Positions 1 through 11,866 of a stretch of DNA of 64,000 nt are shown here, one piece after another. The stretch spans positions 16,618,501 to 16,682,500 of the forward strand of contig NC_135247.1 of the NCBI RefSeq assembly GCF_947623445.1, given 5' to 3'. The first letter of the stretch is position 1, and each line of letters opens with the position of its first letter. The notes under the pieces were generated by a model. The model saw only the letters and a list, made by a program, of their open reading frames with translations, searched no databases and was not told where the DNA came from. The translations under genes were made by a program, and so were the position numbers. The stretch is from Clavelina lepadiformis (Eukaryota > Chordata > Ascidiacea > Aplousobranchia > Clavelinidae).

Positions 1-960
1 GTGATGTTCAAGTGCGACATTTCAATTGGCATGGATTAAGCCAGGGAATCCCAGGCTGGTCTAGGTTCTATATGGGCGATTATTTAGCCAGGTTTACATT
101 AACTAGGACGCTCGCGGCTGAATATGGGGATATTCATAACCAAACACGATTGGAAAGGATTTAGTCGTTTCAGACTAGTATTTAGCCGCAAGAAGGACTG
201 TATTTATCCAGCTGGTAGTGGCTAAATACCGGGATATTCATAACCATTTTTTTGGAACGCATTCAGTCACTTTTTTTTCCTGTGTAGTCATGAACCAAAA
301 AGAGGAACAGAAACTCGTCCAAATCAAGAAGAGGTGTATAGAATTGCACTGTTGTTTATCTCCGTTAAAAGTAGGCTAGCAAAGTAGATCAACAGACTGA
401 TCAGTTGATTGAAAAGTGAAAAGATTGCGCTGAGCTAGACTATAGCATGTAAACTTACAGGTTTATTAGGGGTTTAGTAGCCTAGCCTATACGAGATCAT
501 GCCATACCCGTATACACCAGACTGCAGTCTAGCCTGCTTGTTTAGGTTAGTTGTTTTGCGATTTTTCGTGTTAGGCTTATTAGGTTAGCCTAATGACTCA
601 AAGGTTCAGCCCTGTATGATAAAAATTGGGTAATCAGTGTTTGCCTTTTTTTTTAGAGATATCGGTTTTAAACAGTAATTTTGCAGTATAAATCGGAGCA
701 AAAGTTAGGGTCTCTTTTTTTCGGAGACACCGGTTCGGCCTGGTATGCAATGCCGTTTTAGAAAAAAAATCTCGGCTGTGCTCTTACCATATTTTGCAGT
801 CTGGATGACCAGCATGATCTACAAATTAGACTGTGTGTTTAAAAATTCTTTGTGCAGGGTTTTGTAGATGTTGTTATTGAACATACAGTGGGTATCTTTT
901 GCAGTTAGAAGATTTAATTTTGCTAAATTAGACCTTGCAAAACCTTTGTGTTTTTCAACA
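1..960. other. Upstream region of the aminopeptidase gene
   Basis: No gene is recognised here. Two similar short segments around 121-142 and 224-246 both contain the palindrome-like string gatattcataacca, perhaps ends of an old small repeat. An in-frame ATG at 868 lies 93 nt upstream of the chosen aminopeptidase start with no stop between them, so 868-960 is either 5' UTR or an N-terminal leader. Splice-acceptor-like strings (ctttgtgcag near 850, cttttgcag ending near 903) could be cis- or trans-splicing acceptors. This cannot be decided from DNA alone. Confidence 0.4.
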
Positions 961-3900
961 ATGCCTGCTGAAAAGAAGCCATTTTCACGACTCTCCACCG
1001 ATGTTGTTCCGGTCAATTATAACTTGTGGTTGAAGCCATGTCTGAAGAATTTTGTTTTCGATGGAAAGCAAGACATCCAAGTCAAGGTATTGAATTCCTG
1101 TTCTAAAATTCAGTGTCGTTGCATCATCAATGCATTAGATTTGTTGAAAATAAGTACCGGTACAATTCTAGGAATAAAACAACAAGTTAAAGATAGCAGT
1201 CATAACCTTGTATGGAAAGAAATGGTATGTCCAGTGTGCAACGTAGTTATCATAGCGAATGACACTACATTGCAATGTAACGTTATGACTGATGCACACC
1301 AGTCTTTGAAAATTATATTGTTTGAAGCACAAAAAACTTACATTTCATACTGGGTCATAACACAACTTTTTATTATTGTTTCCTGAACCACCATCCTTAT
1401 TTTGTACATCACATTAATGTCGATTCATGCCATAGTTTTGTTACTACTTACTGATGTACCCTTGTCATACTGCACTAAGAATATATTCTAGTATTTACAT
1501 TCTTTAGATTAAGTGTAGATTTTAGTGACATGTACCCTATCAATCATATATGCTGCAGGTCAACAAAGTCACAAACAGCATTGTGCTTAATTGTGCTGAA
1601 ATCGAAGTTGCTTCTGTGACGTTTTCCAACAGTTCTGGAAAAACACTTGACTCCAGCAGCATTAGCTATATAGAAGAGGAAGAAAAAGTTGTGATTGCTT
1701 TTCCAGAAGAATTACCAACCGGTACTTTGAAAAAAAAATTTTCTTTTTGGTTTCTGATTGATTTGGCATTTTTGAATAGGTTAAAAAATTGACCAAAATG
1801 CAACCCTTTGTAACAATGCAATTTATTTAAATTTTTTACTAACTTATGTTTTTATGGAAAATTTTAGGTAATGGTACAATGAATATGGAATTCAAGGGAG
1901 AACTCAATGACAAAATGAAAGGTTTTTACAGAAGCAAGTGAGTTGTCTTATTTGCTATTCAATCAACAAGTTGTCTATGTCTACTTCTTACTGCTTGTTG
2001 AAACATATGTCACAGTGTATGTTAATATGACTTGCTCTTCCATGAAGACTCGCAGTGTAATGGGTTTTCCCGCTTTAATTTGTTAATATTGTATGTTACT
2101 ATGATATAGCTAATATTATTAGCTGTTTAGTAACTTTTTGAGCTTTCTATTAATGAGTCATTTTTTTCAGAGTCTACTTTTATCTCAACGAATATTCTAT
2201 GTTTTAGATATGTTGCTGGGAATGGTGAAAAGCGATATGCTGCAGTGACTCAGTTTGAATCAACTGACGCTCGAAGATGTTTTCCATGCTGGGATGAACC
2301 GGCATTGAAAGCGACATTTGATGCCACTTTGGTTGTGCCGAAAGACCTTGTTACATTATCAAACATGGTTAGTGTTAATAAAAAAAAAACTTTTAGTCAT
2401 TGTTTACTCTGATAGTTCAGGTATAATATTGGTGAATATAATCTAGAAGTTATAGACCGGATTTTGATAAGTTTTTATCTTTTGTCAAAGAATGTAATTC
2501 AAGAAGATACATTTTCTGATGATGCTTCATTGAAAGTTGTGAAGTATGCTCAAACACCAATCATGTCCACTTACCTGCTTGCGTTTGTTGTTGGTGAGAA
2601 TTGTTAAACTTGCAAGAAAAGTACATTGAAAAACATGTAAAGATTAGTGGTTTCATTAAAGTGCTTATTGCTTTAAGGTGAATTTGACTTTTTGGAAGAC
2701 CACTGCAGCAATGGAGTGAAGATTCGTGTTTATACCCCTGTCGGAAAATCGAACCAAGTATACATTTACATAATTGTTTTATGTATTGGCAAAACTAGAG
2801 TTTTAGTATTTTCATAATTCATTATGAACATGGTAGGTGGTCATTAATTGGGTATTATTTAGGGTCAATTTGCTCTCGAAGTTGCCAAAAAAGCTCTTCC
2901 ATTTTACACTGATTACTTTGGCATCCCATACCCCCTTGCAAAAATGGACCTCATTGCTATTGCTGATTTTACCGCTGGAGCCATGGAGAACTGGGGTTTA
3001 GTTACTTACAGGTAAAATTTGTATGGTTAGGTTGCAGTTGGTTAGGTTGGAAACTAGAGTTGTTCTGGAAAGTACTCGTGATAAGTATTTGGCTACAGTA
3101 TAAATATTGAAGGCCTAATATTTAACAGGGCTGGGCAGCCTTCATTTAAAGATAGCATAGCTCGCACTCTCGATGAAAAAGAGAGCCCGCTTGTGACCAG
3201 GATCAGTTAAATCAAAGCTATCGTTGTCTTTTCTGCGCATCTTTGAAAACTTGATGCATTTGCTAATTGCTTGTTGCAATGTAAAACTTGTTTCTTATTG
3301 CAAGTTACCATCGATACTTTTAAAAGGTTTGAGTTTTTAAGGAGTACCACAAGCAGATTACTAGCTGATGCAGTACATAGTGAATCATACAATGTTCAAG
3401 AAGTTTTATTCTAACTATTTTTCTGACATCACACACTTAATGCAAAAGTTCAGGCATCACCGACCTTTAATTCACAAAGAGCCAGATAAATATGAGAGCT
3501 GATGATCGCGGACTGGTTACCTGCTTTGTTCAATAGGCTACAATACAGTTACCTCGGTTGTAGCACAGCGAGACAGGCAGGAGAAACCAATGTCGCGAGC
3601 CATAGTTCAGTGACCCCTGTATAAGTTAATCTTCGTGTTTATGCCTTTTTAGTTTTTACTTTTGTAAGGTGCCATACTTTTTACAGCGCTAATAGATGGA
3701 AGGAAGTACGAAATGCATTAGATAACAGGAAGTCATGATCTGTTCTACTTATGGTTAGTTAGACCAGCTCACTATTTTTGCTTCACTTTTTATATTACCA
3801 TCACATAAAAATTAGTATCAAAGCAGTGAAAATGTTTTAGAATTTACCAACTACAAAGCATTTTTTTTGCCGAGCAAACAAGCGTGAGCGGAAGACAAAA

Positions 3901-6900
3901 AGTGTGAGCGTGTTGTATTTTGACAGAATGGCGCTGCTCCCGAAATCGCTCTCAAAAAAATGAGCGCGCTTGTGCCCAGCTTTAGTTTTTTAAGGCTTAT
4001 AATACTTATATTGTACAGCGTTACGTTTTAGGTGTTATTTTACTGCTAAATTTTCATTGTTCTTGTGGCATTAAAGTTGAATAAAAGCATTGTTTAAAGT
4101 GGTATTGCTTACAGTTATTCTGTTCATGATATTTATAACTTTGTTGAATAAGCAACTTAATTTCTTTTTGGCATTGCATAAAAAAAGATTATCTTCTTAG
4201 GGAGACCGCACTTTTAATCGACGATAAAAGTTCTTCAGCTCATACAAGGCAGTGGGTTGCCCTTGTAGTTAGCCACGAGTTGGCCCACCAGTGGTTTGGC
4301 AATCTTGTTACGATGGTAAATAAACAATTTTCTCCTTGTTTATTTGTTCAAACCTGATTAGTGTTCACTTTGATGTACTTACTTTTACTTAATGATTTCT
4401 TAAACAATTAAGGTTATTTTCAATACAAATCCTAAGTGCCTGTTTAATGTTACTGTTTAATGTGCCTGTTTAATGTTTAATACAAATCCTAATTGTTACA
4501 TGTATAATAATTTTTATCACTTGCCTTAGGAATGGTGGACACATCTGTGGCTGAATGAAGGTTTTGCCAGCTTTATGGAATATCTTGCCACTGATCATTG
4601 CCATCCTAAATTTGACATCTGGACTCAATTTATTACCCACGACCTGGTCAGGTGAGGTGTGGTTGTGCCAATCTTTTCTTTGTCCAAGTTGGTTATCCTA
4701 TCTTGGTTATCCAATCCTATCTTTTCTTTGTACATGGTTGTACTTGAAGTTTAAATCATCAATACTCACACTGTGATGTTTTAACTGAAGTATTCATTGT
4801 TAGGCTCAGAATTTTTGGGTAACATGTCTTTAGTGTTACATGTAACTGTTGCAATATATCGAAGACAAGCCAAATGAACGGAAAGGAAATCTCATATTTC
4901 CGTAGACACGCCAAAATAGATCACCAGAGTTACTGATAAATTTATCTTGCTGTCAAATATCAGATAACTGGCAAAACAAATGCGCCATCTATTACAATAC
5001 TAAATACTGATGGTGGCTGAACTGTGTTAACCCATTGTATAGTAAACTAAAAAGCAATACATGAGGTGGCACGCTTGAGGTTAACTTTATTTTTGATTCT
5101 TCTGCATATTCTATCACAATTTATTCTATTACAATGTATCAAATAACTGTATTAATCTAAATAGTATGATAAAGGCAAAAACTGAGAAAGGTTTTCTTAA
5201 CGCAGATAATGAATGGAAGTTGACCTCGCTATCTTTTCGCGCCTTTGGCTTTTATTTTACCGTTAAAGTTAATATGTTTCTGCCACCATCTTCATGCATA
5301 GATTGTTGTCAGCCTTCTAATTATGCTGGATTGGTTGGATTTATCTTTAATTCTTTCACAGAGCCCTCGATCTGGATGCATTAGACAACAGCCATCCAAT
5401 AGAAGTTCCTGTTGGTCATCCAGATGAAGTGGACGAAATCTTTGACATCATCTCCTACAGCAAGGGAGCATCCGTGATCAGAATGCTGCATAACTGGATT
5501 GGCGATGAGGTGATGCCAAGATAATTGTCTTTTTGCATTACTGGAAAAATATCGTAATGTTTAGTTTCTTTAATTTTGTTTACGTAAGTAAAGTTCAGTA
5601 GCGAATGCCAATTTCCATCACATTAATTATAAAAGGGCATATATTTTTATCATTTAGTATGCAAGCTTTGTAATTCTTGCCTTGTGTTTCAGCAATACAA
5701 ACAAGTTTGTTTAATCTGTCTCTGATCATATTTGTTGCAGAGTTTCCGCCAAGGCATGCACTCCTATTTAACCAAGCATGCTTACAAGAACACTTTCACA
5801 GAAGATCTGTGGGATGCTTTGGGTGAAGCCAGTGGAAAACCTGTACAACGGGTAAGCAGCGTGCACAAAATTCTCAGGCATACTTGACTTTCCTGCGATA
5901 AATTAATATCATAATGTTAACCTGTTCTAGGTAATGACCACTTGGACCAAACAAATGGGCTACCCAGTGCTGGACGTCAAATGCAAGTCGCGAACTGACA
6001 ACAGTGTCACTCTTTCCATCACGCAGAGCAAGTTTAGAGCGAATGCTGCTAGTACAACAACCGGTTAGAAGAATGCTATTTTTCGTGGAATATTATTATT
6101 TTAAGTTACATCTACACTACAAGCAAGCCTGGTTTGCACAGCTTGCTTTAGCATAAAAAAGCTTAATAAGTTTTCTGTTACTTGGACATATTTCGCTAAA
6201 GTTTTACTTGGATTTGCAATCATTTGGTGTTTTTCATTTGATGAGTAGATGACTCTGCCGCCAGATGGTCCATTCCTGTATCATTTTCAACCACAGCATC
6301 TCCACTCGCAGCAGTAAAGAGCATTCTAATGGAAGAGGAAACTGTTGATGTTACCATTGATAACATTCCAAAAGACAGGTGTTCAATTTTGGCTTACAGT
6401 TAGCGCGTTATCTTTTGAAGTTTAGGGACCACATTTAGTCATACACATTACCCGTCCACTGTCCACAGTGTCCAGCATGTAAAAATACAATAAAAACTCA
6501 ATGTCTTTGATTGGTTTTCAGCTGGGTGAAAGTAAACCCTGGTACAAATGGTTTCTATCGTGTGCGATACAGCGCAGACCTTTTGGAATCACTTCTTCCT
6601 GCAGTGCGTGATCAGACCTTGCCACCACGGGACCGTCTTGGTCTAGAAAGTGACCTATTTGCATTGGTATAAAGTTACTTATCCCTAGAAGTTTATTTTT
6701 ATGCAACTCCAATACAACGAATATGAATTGTATAGTTCAAAGGCGTGCAACTGTTGATCAGTTGGGCCACAACGTGCAAGTGTAATGATGCTGAGGGCCA
6801 GACAACAGTTAAAACTACTTAAAAATAATGTTCTATTTGTTGAATTCTGTGCGGGAAGCACGCCACAGAAATAGGTACCGCGGGCTGTACATTACATGCT

Positions 6901-9632
6901 TTTGGTATAGTCTGTATGTTACACTTTGTCATTGATGATGTGATTATGCTGTTGTTATTAAAGATATCTTAAAAGAGCAACCAAGGCAGTATCTTTGTTA
7001 TAGGCCTCGTCTGGTCTTTGTCCTACTACTGACTTCCTGCAAACGTTAGCTGCTTATGCAAATGAAACCAACTATACTGTTTGGAATGACGTCAATGCAA
7101 AGATATCCAAGCTTTTCACCCTGCTGTGGAACAACGATGAAGCTTATAACAACTTTAAGAAATTTGCACTGAAACTTTTTAAGAACACAGCCAACAACTT
7201 GGGTTGGAACCCTAAGGAAGGAGAAGGTAAGGAAGAGGTATATGTGTTTAGCACATTTTGTAAATATAATCTTACGGCGCTTTGCTTGTCTTTAGGTATT
7301 GTAGCTTGGCAGTCTTTTATGTACTTCGTTATTTGTACGTTATGTACTTCGTTTTTTTGTGCTTAGTAATTGGTACATTTTGCGCTATTGTAATTTACAT
7401 AATTCAAGTTTGGAACATTTTTTTTTCTGAAATTTTTTTCAGCGCTTGCCATTTCGTAAGTAATGTAATACTGGTATATCATTTTGTGTAGGGCACTTGG
7501 ACGGGATGCTGCGTAGCCTCGTTATTGATCGAATGGGCCAATGTGGCTGTGAGAACACTGTGGCGGAATCCAATAAACGCTTGGCCGCACACGTGAGTAG
7601 TTTTCATATTTTCATAAAATTTTGCCAACTTTTAAAGCTTCTGTCTTGCACCTGCAATCTCGCGATATCAACACACTGTGTTAAGTGGAAGAGTTATGTA
7701 TTAGGGTGTTTCATTTTTTTACCATTTTTGGAATTTAAAAAAGTTTGGGGTCTCCCTAAGCGGTATTTCGAGCACAATGAAAGAATCTAAACTTTTTGTT
7801 GATTTATGACATCATTTTGAAGTTGCACCCCCTTGTTGAAGTTTCGGTGGGGGTGCTTTTTTCTGAATTGGCGATATCTTGGTAACCGATTGAGCTAGAC
7901 TTTTAGACGTACGATCAAGGTGTCAGAAGATTCTGAACGGCTGGTTTCCTATAACCACTCAATACATTTTACCTTATATTTTTTGTTCTACAAAAAAAGT
8001 TACTTAAGGAAAACCAAAATTTTGAAATTTTGCATACAAGTCCACTTGTCAGAATAACCTACAATAATTTGAATAAATTAATAATGGAAATATTTTAAAA
8101 TAAAAACGCCGGTACTTTTTTAAATTCCAAAATGGTGAAAAAATGAAACATCCTATTATGTATCATGTACCGTAGATCAGAGACGGTAACGTAGTGTATA
8201 AGGGCATTACATCATCAGTGGTGTCATGATTACATTGTGATTACACAGCTGAATAAATCCTGCATGTTGAACGCGGATCTTCGTTCTCCGGTTTATGGAA
8301 TCGTGCTCTCCCATGGTGGTCGAAAAGACTTCGAAACTCTGCTTTCGGTAAGAACTCCGACCAAGTAGACAAAGCTGTACTCTAAGCCTTAAGGTTAGGT
8401 GTGTAGAAATATGAGACCCACGTAGCATGGGTGTCATATTTCTACTCACCTTACACATGTATTGTATTAAATTTACATATTGTTAGCTTAAACAAGTAAA
8501 ACAGTACATTCTTTTGGAAATAAAAGCTTTAGAGAAGTCATTCATAGTACCAGTAAAGTATCGTTTAAAGAAACTTAATTATAAAGAAAGTTAATTTTGG
8601 TGGTTTTCGCTTTGAATAGCTTCTAAAATAGTTCTACAAGCATACATAGTAAGATATAGTATCAACATTGGTAGAGTTGTTAAAATGATTATTGTTTTTA
8701 AAAGCTTCACAAGGATACCGACTTGCACGAGGAAAGAAACCGAATCGAACGAAGCCTTGGAGCAACAAAAGACCCCGACCTGATGAAGGAAGCTTTAGAA
8801 TTCGCTATGTCTGTAAGTACAGTCTCAAATCTATTCGTGAACTTTTATTCGTCCCAAGTTCTTCTAAGGTTTCAATCGATTGTTGAACATCACACGACTT
8901 AACAAAAAGTTTGTTATAACTTACTCAAAAGTTGACCAAAAAGTTGTCTCGGTTCATTTCTCGGTACAAGAATTTCTCAAGCCTCGGCCATGTAGAGCTA
9001 GCACCTGCGTAACGTCATATGTTTTCCCCTATATCAGGACCGGGTGCGAGCCAACGACCGTGTGTTTGTGATTGGTGCGCTGGCAACCGCACACAGACAG
9101 GGCCGGGATACTGCGTGGGAATTTTGCAAGGCCAACTGGACTCAACTTCACGATTTATATCAGGGTCAATTCTTGATTTCCAGGCTAGTTAAAGTAAGTA
9201 TACGCATAAAACTGTGTCCTGCACACCGTCGAAATCAAACTAATCATGTTTTTGGTTCTACCTGTCGCTGGGCTTAAACACGGTTAGATTATAATTAATG
9301 AAAGAAAGAAATTCTGAAATAATCGTTTTCGTGATTTCTTACCAGAGTACAACGGAGAACTTTGGAACCCGCGAGATGGCCAACGAGATTGAGGTAGATT
9401 ATTATTATTTGACCTGGAACCTGCTCGAGTTCGTTCATTTTTCCGTATTGATTATGACCAACTATTTTCAATATTTCTTTACCGATTTGTTTAGACCTTT
9501 TTCAACAATAACCCGGCGGCGGCAGCTGAACGCACAGTGCAGCAATCCATCGAACAAATCAAACAGAAATCTGATTGGTGGGATCGTGAGGGCGAGGCTA
9601 TTTCAGATTGGCTCAAGCAAAACTTTGCCTAA
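961..9632 (+). CDS. NPEPPS: Puromycin-sensitive aminopeptidase (M1 family), 21 exons, complete
   Basis: Exons: 961-1086, 1559-1721, 1868-1937, 2208-2367, 2491-2593, 2678-2757, 2863-3011, 4201-4315, 4530-4651, 5362-5509, 5741-5851, 5931-6063, 6249-6378, 6522-6666, 7004-7226, 7492-7592, 8249-8347, 8705-8812, 9038-9193, 9346-9393, 9495-9632. They sum to 2628 nt, or 875 residues, the same as human PSA counted from its MPEKRPF start. That match supports every splice choice. The exopeptidase motif GAMENWGL is in exon 7. The zinc motif HELAHQWFG (HExxH) ends exon 8, and the downstream Glu of the gluzincin site is in WLNEGFA at the start of exon 9. The family removes N-terminal residues from cytosolic peptides and acts in proteasome-product and neuropeptide turnover. 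The start [11 protein letters not shown] matches the vertebrate internal Met. An in-frame upstream ATG at 868 would add 31 residues (MLLLNIQWVSFAVRR...), comparable in position to the hydrophobic leader of the long human form. No breaks were seen. The gene is single copy here and is unrelated to its neighbours. Confidence 0.96.
3126..3985. mobile_element. Probable hAT-like non-autonomous transposon in aminopeptidase intron 7
   Basis: The intron between exons 7 and 8 is unusually long (1189 bp). Most of it is a block starting CAGGGCTGGGCA and ending TGCCCAGCTTTAG, so the ends are imperfect inverted repeats of the hAT type. Subterminal strings on both sides carry related gcgctc/gagag motifs. 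The flanks atatttaa and ttttttaa could be a decayed 8-bp target duplication. No transposase is visible inside. The boundaries are approximate. Confidence 0.45.
7704..8153. mobile_element. MITE with about 40-bp terminal inverted repeats and TA target sites (intron 16)
   Basis: The left end reads GGGTGTTTCATTTTTTTACC and continues through TTTGGAATTTAAAAAAG. The reverse complement of the right end reads GGATGTTTCATTTTTTCACC and continues with the same string, so about 40 bp are paired. TA is present immediately outside both ends (7702-7703 and 8154-8155), which fits a Tc1/mariner-type target site. The element is 450 bp with no coding capacity. It lies wholly inside an intron of the aminopeptidase. 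Confidence 0.75.
8397..8451. repeat. Short near-perfect inverted repeat (hairpin) in intron 17
   Basis: The 26-nt arms at 8397-8422 and 8426-8451 pair with about three mismatches around a 3-nt loop. The core of one arm is gtagaaatatga and of the other tcatatttctac. It sits about 50 bp downstream of the exon 17 donor. It may be a tiny foldback element or an RNA hairpin in the intron. Confidence 0.65.
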
Positions 9633-9969
9633 CCGTTTTGCAATTCGAGAACAAAACACCAAGAAAAATCTTTAAATCGTAGGAAGCTGTGCTTTAGTCT
9701 TTATACGCAGGTTGATTTTCAATTGGCGCTAAGTGATAATCGATTCGCATTTTGTGTGTATTGTCATCCGTTTTAATTGCTGTTTTATTCAATTCGGTGA
9801 TTTCAAAATTTGCAAACCGTTCACTTGCCGGAGCTTGATCCTGTTTTACTTCATATTCGTGGCGAGTTATACAATTACCAAACACATCCAACAAAGAAAA
9901 ATGCACACAACGTAAGTTTTCCTTTATAAGTGTGCTAATTGAGCATGTTGTAGGGATTGTAAGCAGTTA

Positions 9970-11060
9970 ATTATTGCTTGATCGATTGTTCGCTAATCTG
10001 ACTCCATTGAAGCGCTTTCGTTAACCTCTGATAGCCAGTTAAGCATCACAGTACCAGAACCAAACTGTCAATGTCTTGAATAATTAATCATTTATTATTG
10101 ATCCTCAACAAATTGGTTACTGTTTTCAGAGGACAAAATAAAGCTGCATTCGGTAGACTGTTCATGCCAGACTCGCCATATCAGACTGACGATATCAAAA
10201 CTAACGTATTGAGCGCTGTAGTACGAATGACGTCATTCGGAAGTAATCGTAACCTGTTTGCGTATGTTCAACACGACCAAACTATAGTACAACGCTTGCT
10301 GTTAAACACAAGAAATGAAGCACTAATACAATATAGTATGACAGCACTATAGGCATCGTGTCAACAGTATTGATTTGCTTGGGTAAATAGGTGATTAACA
10401 CTGCAACATGTAAAGTGACATTGTTTGGTTTTTTACGTCACGTATGTTTTCTTCAAACCGGCAGACACTTGCTCCAGCAGTTTCATGGCTGAACCTAGGG
10501 TACGACACTGGATTGTTGAGTGTCCATAGTTTACAACGAACTGATACGACTTGTGTCTTACGTCATCGCTTCGTTAACTTCGGGAGTGAAATGTTCGTTT
10601 CTTCGATCTGTTTTTCCAACTCGCATGTGACTGGGGCAATCTTTAACGTCGCTCGTGGGGTATACTGGTGTATGGCGTCAATGCTTTACGTTTGTTTTGG
10701 ACTTCTAGTGACGTAATGTTTTCATCACGTGGTGTAGGCTACTGGTTGAAATGTCACCATTGACTGGTCACAGGGACAAGTCGAGCGACGTGTGTAGTAA
10801 CTATTAACCGTGGCTTGTTGCGTAAAGGAGGTATCTCGAATTGATGTCGATTTAATAGTACTGTCAAATGACATAATCCTGAGACTTTTGACATTTTTTC
10901 ACTACCCCAAAATCGGGATAGAAACCCAACTAAACAAAAAGAAAAGATGTGGGTGAAAGTGGAGATCTGAATACAATGAACATTGGATTACATTACAAAA
11001 TAAAATACTAATAAGAAACGGATACAATATTTTTACTTATGGGTTTATAACGATTTTCTA
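9970..11060. repeat. Dispersed repeat, left copy
   Basis: Blocks here recur in the same orientation near 16.6-19.0 kb. 9975-10100 (containing gcttgatcgattgttcg) matches 17545-17680. 10208-10330 (containing gcgctgtagtacgaatgacg) matches about 18870-18990. 10345-10400 plus 10900-11010 (containing caggcatcgt and cttgggtaaata) match 16655-16890. The two copies have the blocks in a different order, so rearrangement or nested insertion took place. No coding sequence is convincing. The open frames at 10098-10352 and 10444-10716 look like chance. Confidence 0.5.
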
Positions 11061-11092
11061 ATTTTTTTGTAAAATAACTTTTTTTGTAACTC

Positions 11093-11685
11093 TTAGTTTT
11101 GAGATTTTACAGAAAAAAGTGTTTCATGCGATGCATAGCGTTGGAGCAAAGCGGACTCCCGAGCGGGGCAAAATGGACCTCTGAAAGTTTCGATAGCAGA
11201 CATATCTCCACTGCCTTCTACTAAGCTCACTTCCAGGAAAAGAAAGGCTAGACAATCGGAAATTTTCACAACCTCTCCTGTAAAACTATATTGTTGAGAG
11301 AGTGAACAAAAATAAGTCAAAACTTAAGAGCTTGCCGAGGAAGAGAAAAGCTTCCGAGCTGTCTAAAGGAGCTGGTGTTGGTAGTTCTGCTACTAAGGAA
11401 TACTGCTGCTTGCTCTGTGGAGATCTCTACCAAGATTCCCCTGAAGAAGATTGGATTCAGTGCAGCAAATGTAAACACTGGTGTCACGAAAAATGTTCTG
11501 ACTGTGCAGGGCATGACTTTGTATGGAACTTGTGTGTGGAGGACTAGTTTGTAGCATACTTCGCAGTTTTGTGATTTATTTTCGTGTGTGTTAGCCTTGT
11601 TGTTTTTATTCAAGTAAAACCAAAGTACTTTTCAAGTTTGATGTTATTTTGATACCTATTTCAATGCTATGAAGTTGTAGCGGCC
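11093..11685 (+). mobile_element. Fragment of a pogo/Tigger-like DNA transposon (transposase C-terminus with PHD-like finger)
   Basis: An 81-codon open frame at 11302-11547 encodes a basic segment (LKSLPRKRKASE) followed by a zinc-finger tail: CCLLCGDLY, then WIQCSKCKHWCHEKC. This Cys/His layout is the PHD-like finger found at the C-terminus of many invertebrate pogo/Tigger transposases. A preceding segment in another frame (about 11180-11295, encoding KLTSRKRKARQSEI and TTSPVK) resembles the end of the DDE region. It is separated from the finger frame by a stop and a frame change, so the copy is dead. A near-identical copy lies in the opposite orientation at about 18015-18560. There is no DDE catalytic core, so it is only an end remnant. 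Confidence 0.7.
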
Positions 11686-11694
11686 TGTGTGGCA

Positions 11695-11866
11695 AATTTA
11701 ATACCATTACGTCATTCTTGGAAAAGAGTTTTACAGTCAATTTAATACCATTACGTCATTCTTGGAAATGAGTTTTCCGTTAACAATTGGAGTTTTTAAA
11801 CTTTTAATACCACCACATCATTCTTGGGAAAGAGTTTTCCAGTTATTGATTGGAGTTTATGAACTT
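11695..11866. repeat. Three-copy degenerate tandem repeat
   Basis: The string tttaataccattacgtcatt followed by cttggaaaagagtttt occurs three times (from about 11697, 11740 and 11798) with small changes, at unequal spacing of about 43 and 60 bp. It is non-coding and adjoins the transposase-tail fragment. Confidence 0.7.

Noticed and set aside
10098-10716. Open frames of 84 and 90 codons downstream of the aminopeptidase
   Set aside because: They lie in a dispersed repeat whose other copy does not keep the frames open. No family features.
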